Positions 55,585 to 64,000 of a stretch of 64,000 bases of DNA are shown here, piece by piece (within the stretch, counting starts at the first letter, position 1; every line of letters starts with the position of its first letter). The translations under genes were made by a program, and so were the position numbers. Source of the stretch: Pleurodeles waltl (Eukaryota > Chordata > Amphibia > Caudata > Salamandridae); NCBI RefSeq assembly GCF_031143425.1, contig NC_090446.1, positions 1,023,515,066-1,023,579,065 on the forward strand, in the 5' to 3' direction. Under the pieces are notes generated by a model that was not told the DNA's origin, searched no databases, and saw only the letters and a list, made by a program, of their open reading frames with translations.

Positions 55585-58467
55585 ATGGCTGCTGCGTCTG
55601 GGGAAAGGGCCCCTGCCTTCACTGCTCAGGAGTTGGAGACAGGGTCCTCCCCCGGTACACGCTACTCTACGGTCCTCCAGACCAACAGGTTAGTACACAG
55701 GGAGCACGTTGTATGGGCTAGGCCTGGGTGGAGAGGGCTGGTTGGAAGAGGGAAGGGGGCAGAGTTCAGGGAACAATAATGCATGTCAATGAATGACCCA
55801 CATGGCTAGAGTAGGGAGGGGTGCCACTCATATAGACGGTGCAGTTGGTAATTACTTCTCTGCTTCCCTTGTGCATGTCATGTAGGTCAGCGCCCACCAG
55901 AAGAGGGACATTTGGCGTGCCATCGCCAAGGAGGTCCGGACCCTGGTGGCCCACCAGAGATGGGGCACCCACTGCTGTAAAAGATGGGAGGACATTCGCC
56001 GCTGCAGCAAGAAGACGGCGGAGGCTCAGCTGGGGATGGCCTCCCAACGTGGGAGGGGTGCCCGTCTCACCATGACCCCCCTGATGTTCCGGATCCTGGC
56101 GGTGGCCTACCCGGAGTTGGATGGGCACTTGAGGGCATCACAGCAGACACAAGGGGGTGAGTACAACCTCATTCTGCGGACTTTGTGCGCAGTAGAGGGG
56201 TCTGGGTGGGGGAGCAGGCCTGTGGGTGTACCTAGGCCAGGCAGAAACACGAAGACTAGGCCCCTCTGTAATGCAGCCCATGTGGCACTGTACCCCACCT
56301 CAGTAGAGTGTCAAGTCGAGGTATAGTTGCCCCTGTGACATCCACATGTGCAGATGTCCACCATTGCCATGTAGGCCATATCCCAGAAATTGCATATGCA
56401 GAGGGCAGGAGCACGGCGTAATGCAGGGGGCTGCTGTGTCTGTCTTGTCATCCAACGGTCACGGTATGCCATGCACTCAACCTGTCTTTCTTCTGTCCCC
56501 CCCCCCTTGTTCTGCTCTCCCTGTTCTTTTGTTCATCAGCATCGTCAGGCGGAGGTACAGTGGCACCGGAGCACGAGGGAGCTGTATCCCACATGGCCAT
56601 GTAGGGCCACACCACAGACTCAGAATGCACCAGTGGGACGGAGGGCGAGGGGAGCTTCACGTCGGCCACCGGATCACCAAGCAGCTACACGGACTCGTCC
56701 GCCGATGGGGGCTCCCTTGTGGTGGCGGCACCATCTGTGGGCATCACCTTCGCCCCAGGCACCTCAGGCCCTGCCCCAGTCACCCCTGCTGCCCTCAGTG
56801 AGGAGGCCATTGACCTCCTAAGGTCACTCACTGTTGGGCAGTCTACCATTGTGAATGCCATCCAGGGTGTAGAACGAGAGTTGCAACACGGTAATGCATT
56901 CCTGGAGGGCATTCATTCTGGTCAGGCTGTCTTTCAGCGAACCCTGCAATCTCTGGTCTCAGCACTGATGGCAGCCATTGTCCCTGTGTCTAGCCTCCCC
57001 CCTCCAACCTCCTCCACTCAGACCCAATCCCCTTTACCCCAGCCCATCCCAAGCACACCTACAGACCAGCATGCACACAAGTCAGCACACACAAGTAGCT
57101 CAAGCAAACATAGGCACCACACAACCCACAGGCACTCACACAAGCATCACACACATACAGACACAGCAACATCCACTGCCTCCACTGTGTCCCCCTCCTC
57201 CTCTTCTCCCTCCTCCCTCCCAGTCTCGTCTACACACACACACCTGCATGCACCACATCTACAGGCACCAGGAATCACACCAGGGCACCCAGCACCACAA
57301 GCCGCTCACCTGCACTCACCACCCCCACTGCCATTTACACGTCCCCTGTGTCCTCTCCCAGTGTGTCTGTGACACCCCCTCCCAAAGTTCACAAACGCCG
57401 GCAATCACACACCCAACATCCATCCACCTCACAACAGCCTCCAGTACCTGCACCTGCACGCAAATCACCTAAAGTGACACCTCCTACAACCACCTCCTCT
57501 TCCTCCACTCCCAGACCCCCTCCAACTACCCATCCCAGTGTCCGTCAGAAACTGTCCCTCTGTAAAGTTGACCTTTTTGCCCCCACCACCCCCTCCAATT
57601 CATCAGTCCCGTTGTAGCGCCTCAGCAAAAAAGCCTCCAATACCAGTGGTGCCTGTTCAAGGTATGTGGAGTGCACCGGCCACCAGGGCAGGCAGTGTGA
57701 CCCGGAGCCACGGCACTGGCAGCCCACCCCCTGTAAAGGCTCTGAAATTGGAGAGTGGACGACGGGACCGTGTGAAGCCTCCTGGTGGGAAACCAACTCA
57801 CATGGGTTCCAAGGGGATTGGAGAGTCAGCTGTGACTCCACCAAAGGTGGGGAAGGCCCAGAGGAAGTCTGGCCAGCATGTTGTGAGTATCACGGCGGAG
57901 AAGGGCGCCATCATTCCCGGCGGTCAAGACCCAACCGCCAGCACTGTCGTCACTGGTCAGGAGACCACCGCCGGAGTCATAGCCCAGGAGGGCCCAAGTA
58001 TCGTCACTGGTCAAGAGACGACCACTAGAGTCATAGCCCAGGAGGGCCCAAGTATCGTCACTGGTCAGGAGACCACTGCCGGAGTCATAGCCCAGGAGGG
58101 CCCAATTATCGTCACTGGTCAGGAGACCACCGCCACCGCCGGAGTCAGTGCCCAGGAGGGCCCAAGTATCTTCACTGGTCAGGAGACCACCGCCGGAGTC
58201 ATAGCCCAGGAGGGCCCAATTATCGTCACTGGTCAGGAGACCACCACCACCGCCGGAGTCAGTGCCCAGGAGGGCCCAAGTATCGTCACTGGTCAGGAAA
58301 CCACCGCCAGAGTCATAGCCCAGGAGGGCCCAAGTATCGTCACTGGTCAGGAAACCACTGCTGCAGTCATACCCCAGGAGGGCCCAAGTATCGTCACTGG
58401 TCAGGAGACCACCGCCGGAGTCAGTACCCAGGAGGGCCCCGGCTGCCACAGCCCAGGTGGGCTATGA
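55585..58467 (+). pseudogene. Myb/SANT-type protein B (TSNARE1-like) of the Harbinger element
   Basis: Exon 1 (55585-55687) starts MAAASGERAPAFTAQELE, with a small deletion that shifts the frame before VLPRYTLLYGPPDQQ, and ends before gttagta. Exon 2 (55886-56156, acceptor tcatgtag, donor gtgagt) codes VSAHQKRDIWRAIAKEVRTL, THCCKRWEDIRR and KKTAEAQLGM, a Myb/SANT-like domain as in TSNARE1-type proteins. Exon 3 from 56540 continues in frame (SSGGGTVAPEHEG), meets a TAG at 56602, then DLLRSLTVGQSTIVNAIQG and a Ser/Thr/His/Pro-rich region. Shifts near 57.35 and 57.61 kb lead to a last block with 18-residue repeats to 58467. It is dead but its plan is complete. It differs from protein A, so this element had two distinct DNA-binding genes. 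Confidence 0.7.
57942..58445 (+). repeat. Coding 54-bp repeats, about nine copies
   Basis: The unit codes 18 residues (VTGQETTAGVIAQEGPSI). Starts are spaced 54 bp, with some units lengthened by 6 bp (an extra accgcc/accacc), so all units keep the frame. Within units gtcactggtcaggagacc is highly conserved. It forms the end of the protein B reading frame. Confidence 0.8.
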
Positions 58468-58534
58468 GGGAACGTCATGCCACACACCAATGCCCAGTCT
58501 AGGGAACGTCATGCCACACACCAATGTCCGGACC

Positions 58535-60145
58535 AGAACCGCCATGGCAAAGCACCGCTGAACAGGGCAAGCACCGCCATGGTGAAGCCCGCTGAACAGG
58601 GCAAGCACCGCCATGGTGAAGACCGCTGAACAGTCCAGAACTGCCATGGCAAAGCACCGCTGAGCAGTCCAGAACCGCCATGGCAAAGCACCGCTGAACA
58701 GGGCAAGCACCGCCATGGTGAAGACCGCTGAACAGGGCAAGCACAGCCTTGGTGAAGACCGCTGAACAGTCCAGAACTGCCATGGCAAAGCACCGCTGAA
58801 CAGTCCAGAACCGCCATGGCAAAGCATCGCTGAACAGTCCAGAACCGCCATGGCAAAGCACCGCTGAACAGGGAAAGCACCGCCATGGTGAAGACCGCTG
58901 AACAGGGCAAACACCGCAATGGTGAAGACCGCTGAACAGTCCAGAACTGGCATGGCAAAGCACCACTGAGCAGTCCAGAACCGCCATGGCAAAGCACAGC
59001 TGAACAGTCCAGAACCGCCATGGCAAAGCACCGCTGAACAGGGCTAGCACCGCCATGGTGAAGACCGCTGAACAGGGCAAGCACCGCCATGGTGAAGACC
59101 GCTGAACAGTCCAGAACTGCCATGGCAAAGCACTGCTGAACAGTCCAGAACCGCCATGGCAAAGCACTGCTGAACAGTCCAGAACCGCCATGGCAAAGCA
59201 CCGCTGAACAGGGCAAGCACCACCATGGTGAAGACCGCTGAACAGGGCAAGCACCGCCATGGTGAAGACCGCTGAATAGTCCAGAACTGCCATGGCAAAG
59301 CACCACTGGACAGTCCAGAACCGCCATGGCAAAGCACCGCTGAACAGGGCAAGCACCGCTATGGTGAAGACCGCTGAACAGGGCAAGCACCGTCATGGTG
59401 AAGACCGCTGAACAGTCCAGAACTGCCATGGCAAAGCACCGCTGAACAGTCCAGAACCGCCATGGCAAAGCACTGCTGAACAGTCCAGAACCGTCATGGC
59501 AAAGCACCGCTGAACAGGGCAAGCACCGCCATGGTTAAGACCGCTGAACAGGGCAAGCACCGCCATGGTGAAGACCGCTGAACACTCCAGAACTGCCATG
59601 GCAAAGCAACTCTGAACAGTCCAGAACCGCCATGGCAAAGCACCGCTGAACAGTCCAGAACCGCCATGGCAAAGCACCGCTGAACAGGGCAAGCACCGCC
59701 ATGGTGAAGACCGCTGAACAGGGCAAGCACCGCCATGGTGAAGACCGCTGAACAGTCCAGAACTGCCATGGCAAAGCATCGCTGAGCAGTCCAGAACCGC
59801 CATGGCAAAGCACCGCTGAACAGGGCAAGCACTGCCATGGTGAAGACCGCTGAACAGGGCAAGCACTGCCATGGTGAAGACCGCTGAACAGTCCAGAACT
59901 GCCATGGCAAAGCACCGTTGAACAGTCCAGAACCACCATGGTGAAGACCGCTGAACAGTCCAAAACTGCCATGGCAAAGCACCGCTGAACAGTCCCGAAC
60001 TGCCATGGTGAAGACCGCTGAACAGTCCAGAACTGCCATGGCAAAGCACCGCTGAACAGTCCAGAACCGCCATGGCAAAGCACCGCTGAACAGGGCAAGC
60101 AACGCCATGGTGAAGACCTGCTGAACAGGGCATGCACCGGGTAAG
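58535..60145. repeat. 34-bp minisatellite, about 47 units of two types
   Basis: The unit is 34 bp and comes in two types: ccgctgaacagggcaagcac then cgccatggtgaaga, and ccgctgaacagtccagaact then gccatggcaaagca. They alternate in short runs (AA, BB, BBB). Since 34 is not a multiple of three and the minus strand of the unit lacks stops, all three minus frames stay open for hundreds of codons (for example 58499-59386, 58509-59522 and 59393-60133). These are repeat artefacts, not genes. Confidence 0.9.
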
Positions 60146-60293
60146 AATGAATAGACCGCCACATCAAGCATTCTTATCCCATGTGCAGCTGGGACCGTGA
60201 CGGGACAGGCACTTTCACGGGGAGACTAATCCAGTCTGGGCACCAGTCCCCCTCACGAGCCACTGGCGGATGTTATCTACTTGCGAAATTGAG

Positions 60294-60525
60294 CCTTTGC
60301 ACTCCCCAGGATGGCACAGTGGGCAAGCCACCCACTGTAGAGACTTGAGAGACTGTGGCTTTGCACTCCCCAGGATGGCACAGTGGGCAAGCCACCCACT
60401 GTAGAGACTTGAGAGACTGTGGCTTTGCACTCCCCAGGATGGCACAGTGGGCAAGCCACCCACTTGTGAGACTTGAGAGACTGTGGCTTTGCACTCACCA
60501 AGGTGGCACAGTGGGCATGGAACCC
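60294..60525. repeat. 65-bp tandem repeat, about 3.5 copies
   Basis: The unit contains tttgcactccccaggatggc, acagtgggcaagccaccc and gagacttgagagactgtgg, and repeats at about 60294, 60359, 60424 and 60488. The last copy is diverged. It lies between the 34-bp array and the right end of the Harbinger element. Non-coding. Confidence 0.85.
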
Positions 60526-61392
60526 CGTCGTGGATCTGGCTTTGCAGTCATCCGGCTGAGGTGCCCCCCTTCCCTTCCCCCTGAGGTGCCTGCAGTATTT
60601 CCATCTGATGCCCCGGCAGTGTTCTCTCCGATTGTCGTCAGGTATCTTTTGTGGGCCTCGCCCATGCATTTTTGGACTAGTGGTGCACGGACATTGATAT
60701 GTACATATCTGCACTACTTCTCGTACTGTATATATTTCTGAAAGATTTTCGTATATATCTGTATATTTTTGCTAAACTTGTTTATTGCAACATTACAATG
60801 TTTGAACGGATCTCGCTTTGTCTTTGCATTCTTCCGGGGGGGATTGTGGGTTGTTACTGTGAGGTTTGGAAATGGATTGGTGTGTATGTTGTAATATGCG
60901 AGGGTGGGGGTGGGAGTGTTTCGTGGGTGTCCCCCTAACTTTTGCCTCCCCCCTCCCCCATGTCGTAGATGCAGTACTCACCGTTGTCTTCGGCGCCTAC
61001 GTAGATGGTGGTCGTAGAGGAGCAGAAAGACAAGCGCTGGGAGTATTTGGAGTTCGGGCTCCATGGAGTCCTCCTTCCTCGTGGATGTGTTCAGGTGAGC
61101 GTTTTCCCATTGCAAAAGCAGTTTCCGCCGTTTTTTTATCCACGGTGTGTCCGTCCCGGAAAAGGTGGCGGATTGGCGGGTTGTATTACTATGGGCGGTA
61201 TATTGACTTCCGCCTGTCTGTTGGCGGTGACCGCCGCGCTGCATGTCTGTACCGCTGAGGCGGGCGGTGTGTTAAAGTGGCTGTCTTTGTTGGCGGTTTC
61301 CGCCAGGGTCATAATTCCATTTTTTTGTCCGCCGGCCTGTTTGCGGTATTACCGCAGCTTTAACAGCGTCCGCCAGGGTTGTAATGACCACC
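60526..61392. other. Right subterminal region of the Harbinger element
   Basis: No gene. From about 61120 the sequence is rich in GGCGG/CCGCC and mirrors the left subterminal zone, consistent with multiple binding sites for a Myb-type protein. Frames such as 61005-61496 cross the element end and are not real. Confidence 0.6.
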
Positions 61393-61395
61393 TTT

Positions 61396-61744
61396 GTTTG
61401 CTTTTTAAAGACTTAAGACACTTTATATCACTTTTCAGTGATATCTTTACAAATTCACATTGCAACTTTATTCGTTTTGACCTACAATTATCCTGATAAA
61501 TATTGTATATTTTTCTAAACACTGTGTGGTGTATTTTTGTGGTGCTATATGGTGGTATTGTATGATTTATTGCACAAATACTTTACACATTGCCTTTTAA
61601 GTTAAGCCTGACTGCTCGTGCCAAGCTACCAGAGGGTGGGCACAGGCTAATTTTGGATTGTGTGTGACGTACCCTGACTAGAGTGAGGGTTCTTGCTTGG
61701 ACAGAGGGTAACCTGACTGCCAACCAAAAACCCCATTTCTAACA
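61396..61744 (+). mobile_element. Old family A LTR, third segment (end)
   Basis: This resumes with gtttgctttttaaagactta, shared with the younger LTRs (gtttactttctaaagactta), and runs through gttaagcctgactgctcgtg to CCATTTCTAACA at 61744. It completes the LTR whose earlier parts are 35013-35294 and 50503-51536. No primer-site-like sequence follows, so it was a solo or a 3' LTR. Confidence 0.85.
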
Positions 61745-63129
61745 GTGACTTATTGTGAAAAATAAACTAGCTCCCTTAAAGATGAAGGATAATCCACTAA
61801 ATATGATATTAACAACAAAATACAGAGGGAGAGAAGCACAGAAAAAAACCTGTCTCCTGTGTGGAAATTCCTGCATCCTAATGGTCTGCTGCAGTGGGAT
61901 AGCATGGGATCATGTTCCGAAATGAAATGTGGTTCTTAGTCTGTTTTGCAGATGTTCACAATTGTCCAATATACAACAGGTGTGGGCTGCTAGCATCCAA
62001 TGAATGGCCACAGCCATAGTATTATACTAAATGGGTTCCGTGACGGACTCCCACTGTTATGGGCCCGCTGCTGAAACACCGCCAGCATGACTGTGTGATC
62101 TAAATAGGCTCTGTGGGATCCAGCTGTCAGGACAGTGATGGAAAACCTGTTCACTAGGATTGTAGTCTGCCGTGCCGGCAGTAGGATACCACTTGCACGA
62201 TGGAGTGGACTTCGTTGTGGCAGTCTTTGGCTCTGCTGCAATACATCTATATACAGTTGGCAGGAGACTGTTGACTTGACGGTCTTTTCAGGTCCTCAAC
62301 CGAAGCAGCTTGGCTGTGCGACCACCAACATCTAAATCAGACCCATGGTGTGGCTCCCTTAGCTAGATGAGCGAGTCCCGCAGAGCTGAAGGCATGCCCC
62401 ATTTGTAACTGATTCACCGCCTTCAACAGGAGATAAGCAGTGATCAGTAGGAATGAACATGTCCTTTGTAACCAGTGTCACTGGAGTGAGGCATATAGGC
62501 TCACTCACCTTTTCAAACGTCCAGTTGCTGTGTGCTTATCTGTCCCCAAGCCTACATCAGTTAGATATGAAGTGAGTGCAATGCAGGAGTGGTGACTCTG
62601 CACTACTTGCATGTGTGCCTGGGATGGGCACAATGCATAGATAGAGCAGTACTGTTCAGTGCGTGTGTGGTGAATACTTGTACTGGGTGTAGGTATACCT
62701 TTTACGAGTATTTTACATGAGAGATATAGTGCTGTGAAGTGCGCACATGGTGAATGAATGCACTGGGTGTCTGTGTACCTGCGAGAAGTACAATTCATGA
62801 AGGGTATGGTGTTGTGCAGCAAGTGCATGGTGAATGTGTGCGCTGGCTGTATGTGTGCGTGCAAGTGGCACAATACAGAAAGGCTAGAGTAGTGAGCAGT
62901 ATGTGCAGAGTGAATGTGTGTGCTGAAAGTATGGGAGGCTGTGGTTCACAATACATCGAGGTAACAGTACTGGACAGTGTGTGTATTGTGTGCACACACT
63001 CAGTGTTGTGTGCATGTAATGGTACATTACATGGTAGACCCTGGGCTCCATTTTTGGAAGCCCAGGCATGCCTGGTGAAGACATGAGCAGGTAGAGGAAT
63101 CCCTCCAGAGACATTTGTGTATTGGTGCA
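61745..63129. other. No gene recognised; degenerate tandem repeat inside
   Basis: The only structure is a degenerate repeat at about 62620-63040 with a unit of about 79-80 bp (five to six copies: variants of gcacaat, then gtactgttcagtgcgtgtg, tggtgaatg and gcactgggtgt). Short frames on both strands arise from it. Otherwise nothing is identified. Confidence 0.55.
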
Positions 63130-64000
63130 TGTTGGACCTGGCTTTTTGACAGGGTCATCCCCAAACTTTTTGTCTCCTTCCTCCTATTTTTTCTGACCTG
63201 TTGTTGTTGGCTTTTGACCTCTGGGCACCTTACCACTGCTAACCAGTGCTAAAATGCATATGCTCTCTGTGTAAATGATACTATTGATTGGTTTATCCAT
63301 GATTGGCTATTTAATTTACTTATAAGTCCCTAGTAGAGTGCACTATATGTGCCTAGGGCCTGTAGATTAAATGCTGCTAGTGGGCCTGCAGCACTGGTTG
63401 TGCCACCCACTTCAGTAGCCCCTTAACCTTGTCTCAGGCCTGCCATTGCAAGGCCTGTGTGTGCAGTTTCACTTCCACTTCGACTTGGCATTTAAAAGTA
63501 CTTGCCAAGCCTAGAACTCCCCTTTTTCTACATATAAGTCATCCCTAATGTGTGCCCTAGGTAACCCCTAGAGCAGGGTGCTGTGTAGGTAAAAGGCAGG
63601 ACATGTACCTGTGTAGTTATATGTCCTGGTAGTGTAAAACTCCTAAATTCGTTTTTACACTGCTGTGAGGCCTGCTCCATTCATAGGCTAACATTGAGGC
63701 TGCCCTCATACACTGTTGAAGTGGCAGCTGCTGATCTGAAAGGAGCAGGAAGGTCATATTTAGTATGGCCAGAATGGTAATATAAAGTCCTGCTGACTGG
63801 TGAAGTCGGATTTAATATTACTATTCTAGAAATGCCACTTTTAGAAAGTGAGCATTTCTTTGCACTAAAATCTTGTTGTGCCCTTCAATCCACGTCTGGC
63901 TAGGTTTAGTTGACAGCTCCTTGTGCATTCACTCAGACACACCCCAAACACAGGGTACTCAGCCTCACTTGCATACATCTGCATTTTGAATGGGTCTTCC
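63130..64000 (+). mobile_element. Family A LTR, start only (runs off the window)
   Basis: It begins TGTTGGACCTGGC and follows the family A LTR (ctgctaaccagtgctaaa, tgtgccctaggtaacc, ttttagaaagtgagcattt) to the last base. The end of this LTR and any internal region lie beyond the window. No target duplication can be checked. It resembles the 42596-44593 copy closely. Confidence 0.85.

Larger units (their letters stand above)
51537..61392. mobile_element. PIF/Harbinger DNA transposon, 9.86 kb
   Basis: The ends are GGTGGTCATTACAACATTGG on the left and, reversed, GGTGGTCATTACAACCCTGG on the right: a 15-bp perfect match, then two mismatches, then GGCGG. It is flanked by TTT on both sides (51534-51536 and 61393-61395). 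Removal of the element and one TTT restores the family A LTR sequence gagactttgtttgcttt. The subterminal 150-200 bp on each side are dense in CCGCC/GGCGG. It carries two Myb/SANT-type genes (plus strand) flanking a HARBI1-like nuclease gene (minus strand) and several minisatellites. The superfamily follows from the nuclease and the 3-bp duplication, although TTT differs from the usual TWA. Confidence 0.9.

Noticed and set aside
58499..60171. Minus-strand open frames of 189-337 codons
   Set aside because: All three frames are open because the 34-bp unit has no stop on that strand. The peptide is the same repeat read in rotating frames.
60294..60525. CRISPR-like array
   Set aside because: The units are contiguous 65-bp tandem copies without spacers, inside a eukaryotic transposon.

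Overview
The window looks like intergenic DNA from a very large, transposon-bloated vertebrate genome. The best guess is a salamander such as a newt of the Pleurodeles type. This is an inference from the mix of roughly 2.0-2.5 kb TG...CA LTRs, GC-rich Harbinger-type elements built on GGCGG/CCGCC, and nested retrotransposons. I see no intact host gene, no tRNA or rRNA gene and no CRISPR array. The only host-derived coding trace is a decayed syntrophin-like (N-terminal plus PDZ) fragment near 23.84-24.30 kb.

Layout. 1-2.9 kb: nothing recognised. 2.9-8.9 kb: a foldback-like structure with inverted arms, holding two TIR elements and a later solo LTR (family A, target duplication CATAC) that itself carries a small Harbinger-type element. 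9.0-10.25 kb: a pyrimidine-rich minisatellite. 11-13.6 kb: AT-rich DNA with element fragments, a hammerhead-like motif and a perfect 20-bp hairpin. 13.64-16.08 kb: a solo LTR (family B, target duplication GTTCC), probably inside an older LTR (family C) that resumes to about 17.97 kb. 21.8-29.5 kb: a decayed Gypsy-type LTR retrotransposon with 213-bp LTRs; its gag, protease, RT, RNase H and integrase traces are in order, and the syntrophin fragment and a palindromic MITE lie inside it. 32.8-33.7 kb: a minus-strand transposon-protein remnant. 34.35-35.01 kb: the 3' end of an L2/CR1-like LINE on the minus strand.

35-61.7 kb is a nested stack. A family A LTR, truncated at its 5' side, was interrupted by two elements. 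The first is a non-LTR retrotransposon (35295-50502) with five 80-bp 5' tandem units, an ORF1 and a 1173-codon ORF2. The second is a 9.86-kb PIF/Harbinger transposon (51537-61392). The LINE is itself interrupted after codon 5 of ORF1 by a complete family A LTR retrotransposon (36180-44593, target duplication GAAAG). That element has no recognisable polymerase, protease or integrase. It carries a small SAP-like ORF and a long ORF with about fifteen 37-residue repeats, so it is best read as a non-autonomous, gag-like-only element.

The Harbinger element carries two different Myb/SANT-type genes on the plus strand, a HARBI1-like transposase gene on the minus strand between them, and several minisatellites. 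All three genes are broken. Another family A LTR starts at 63130 and leaves the window.

Working relations: the LINE ORF1/ORF2 pair would have mobilised the LINE. The Harbinger nuclease plus Myb-type proteins would have mobilised the Harbinger element and probably the short TIR elements sharing its ends. The family A LTR element must borrow enzymes from a partner outside the window.
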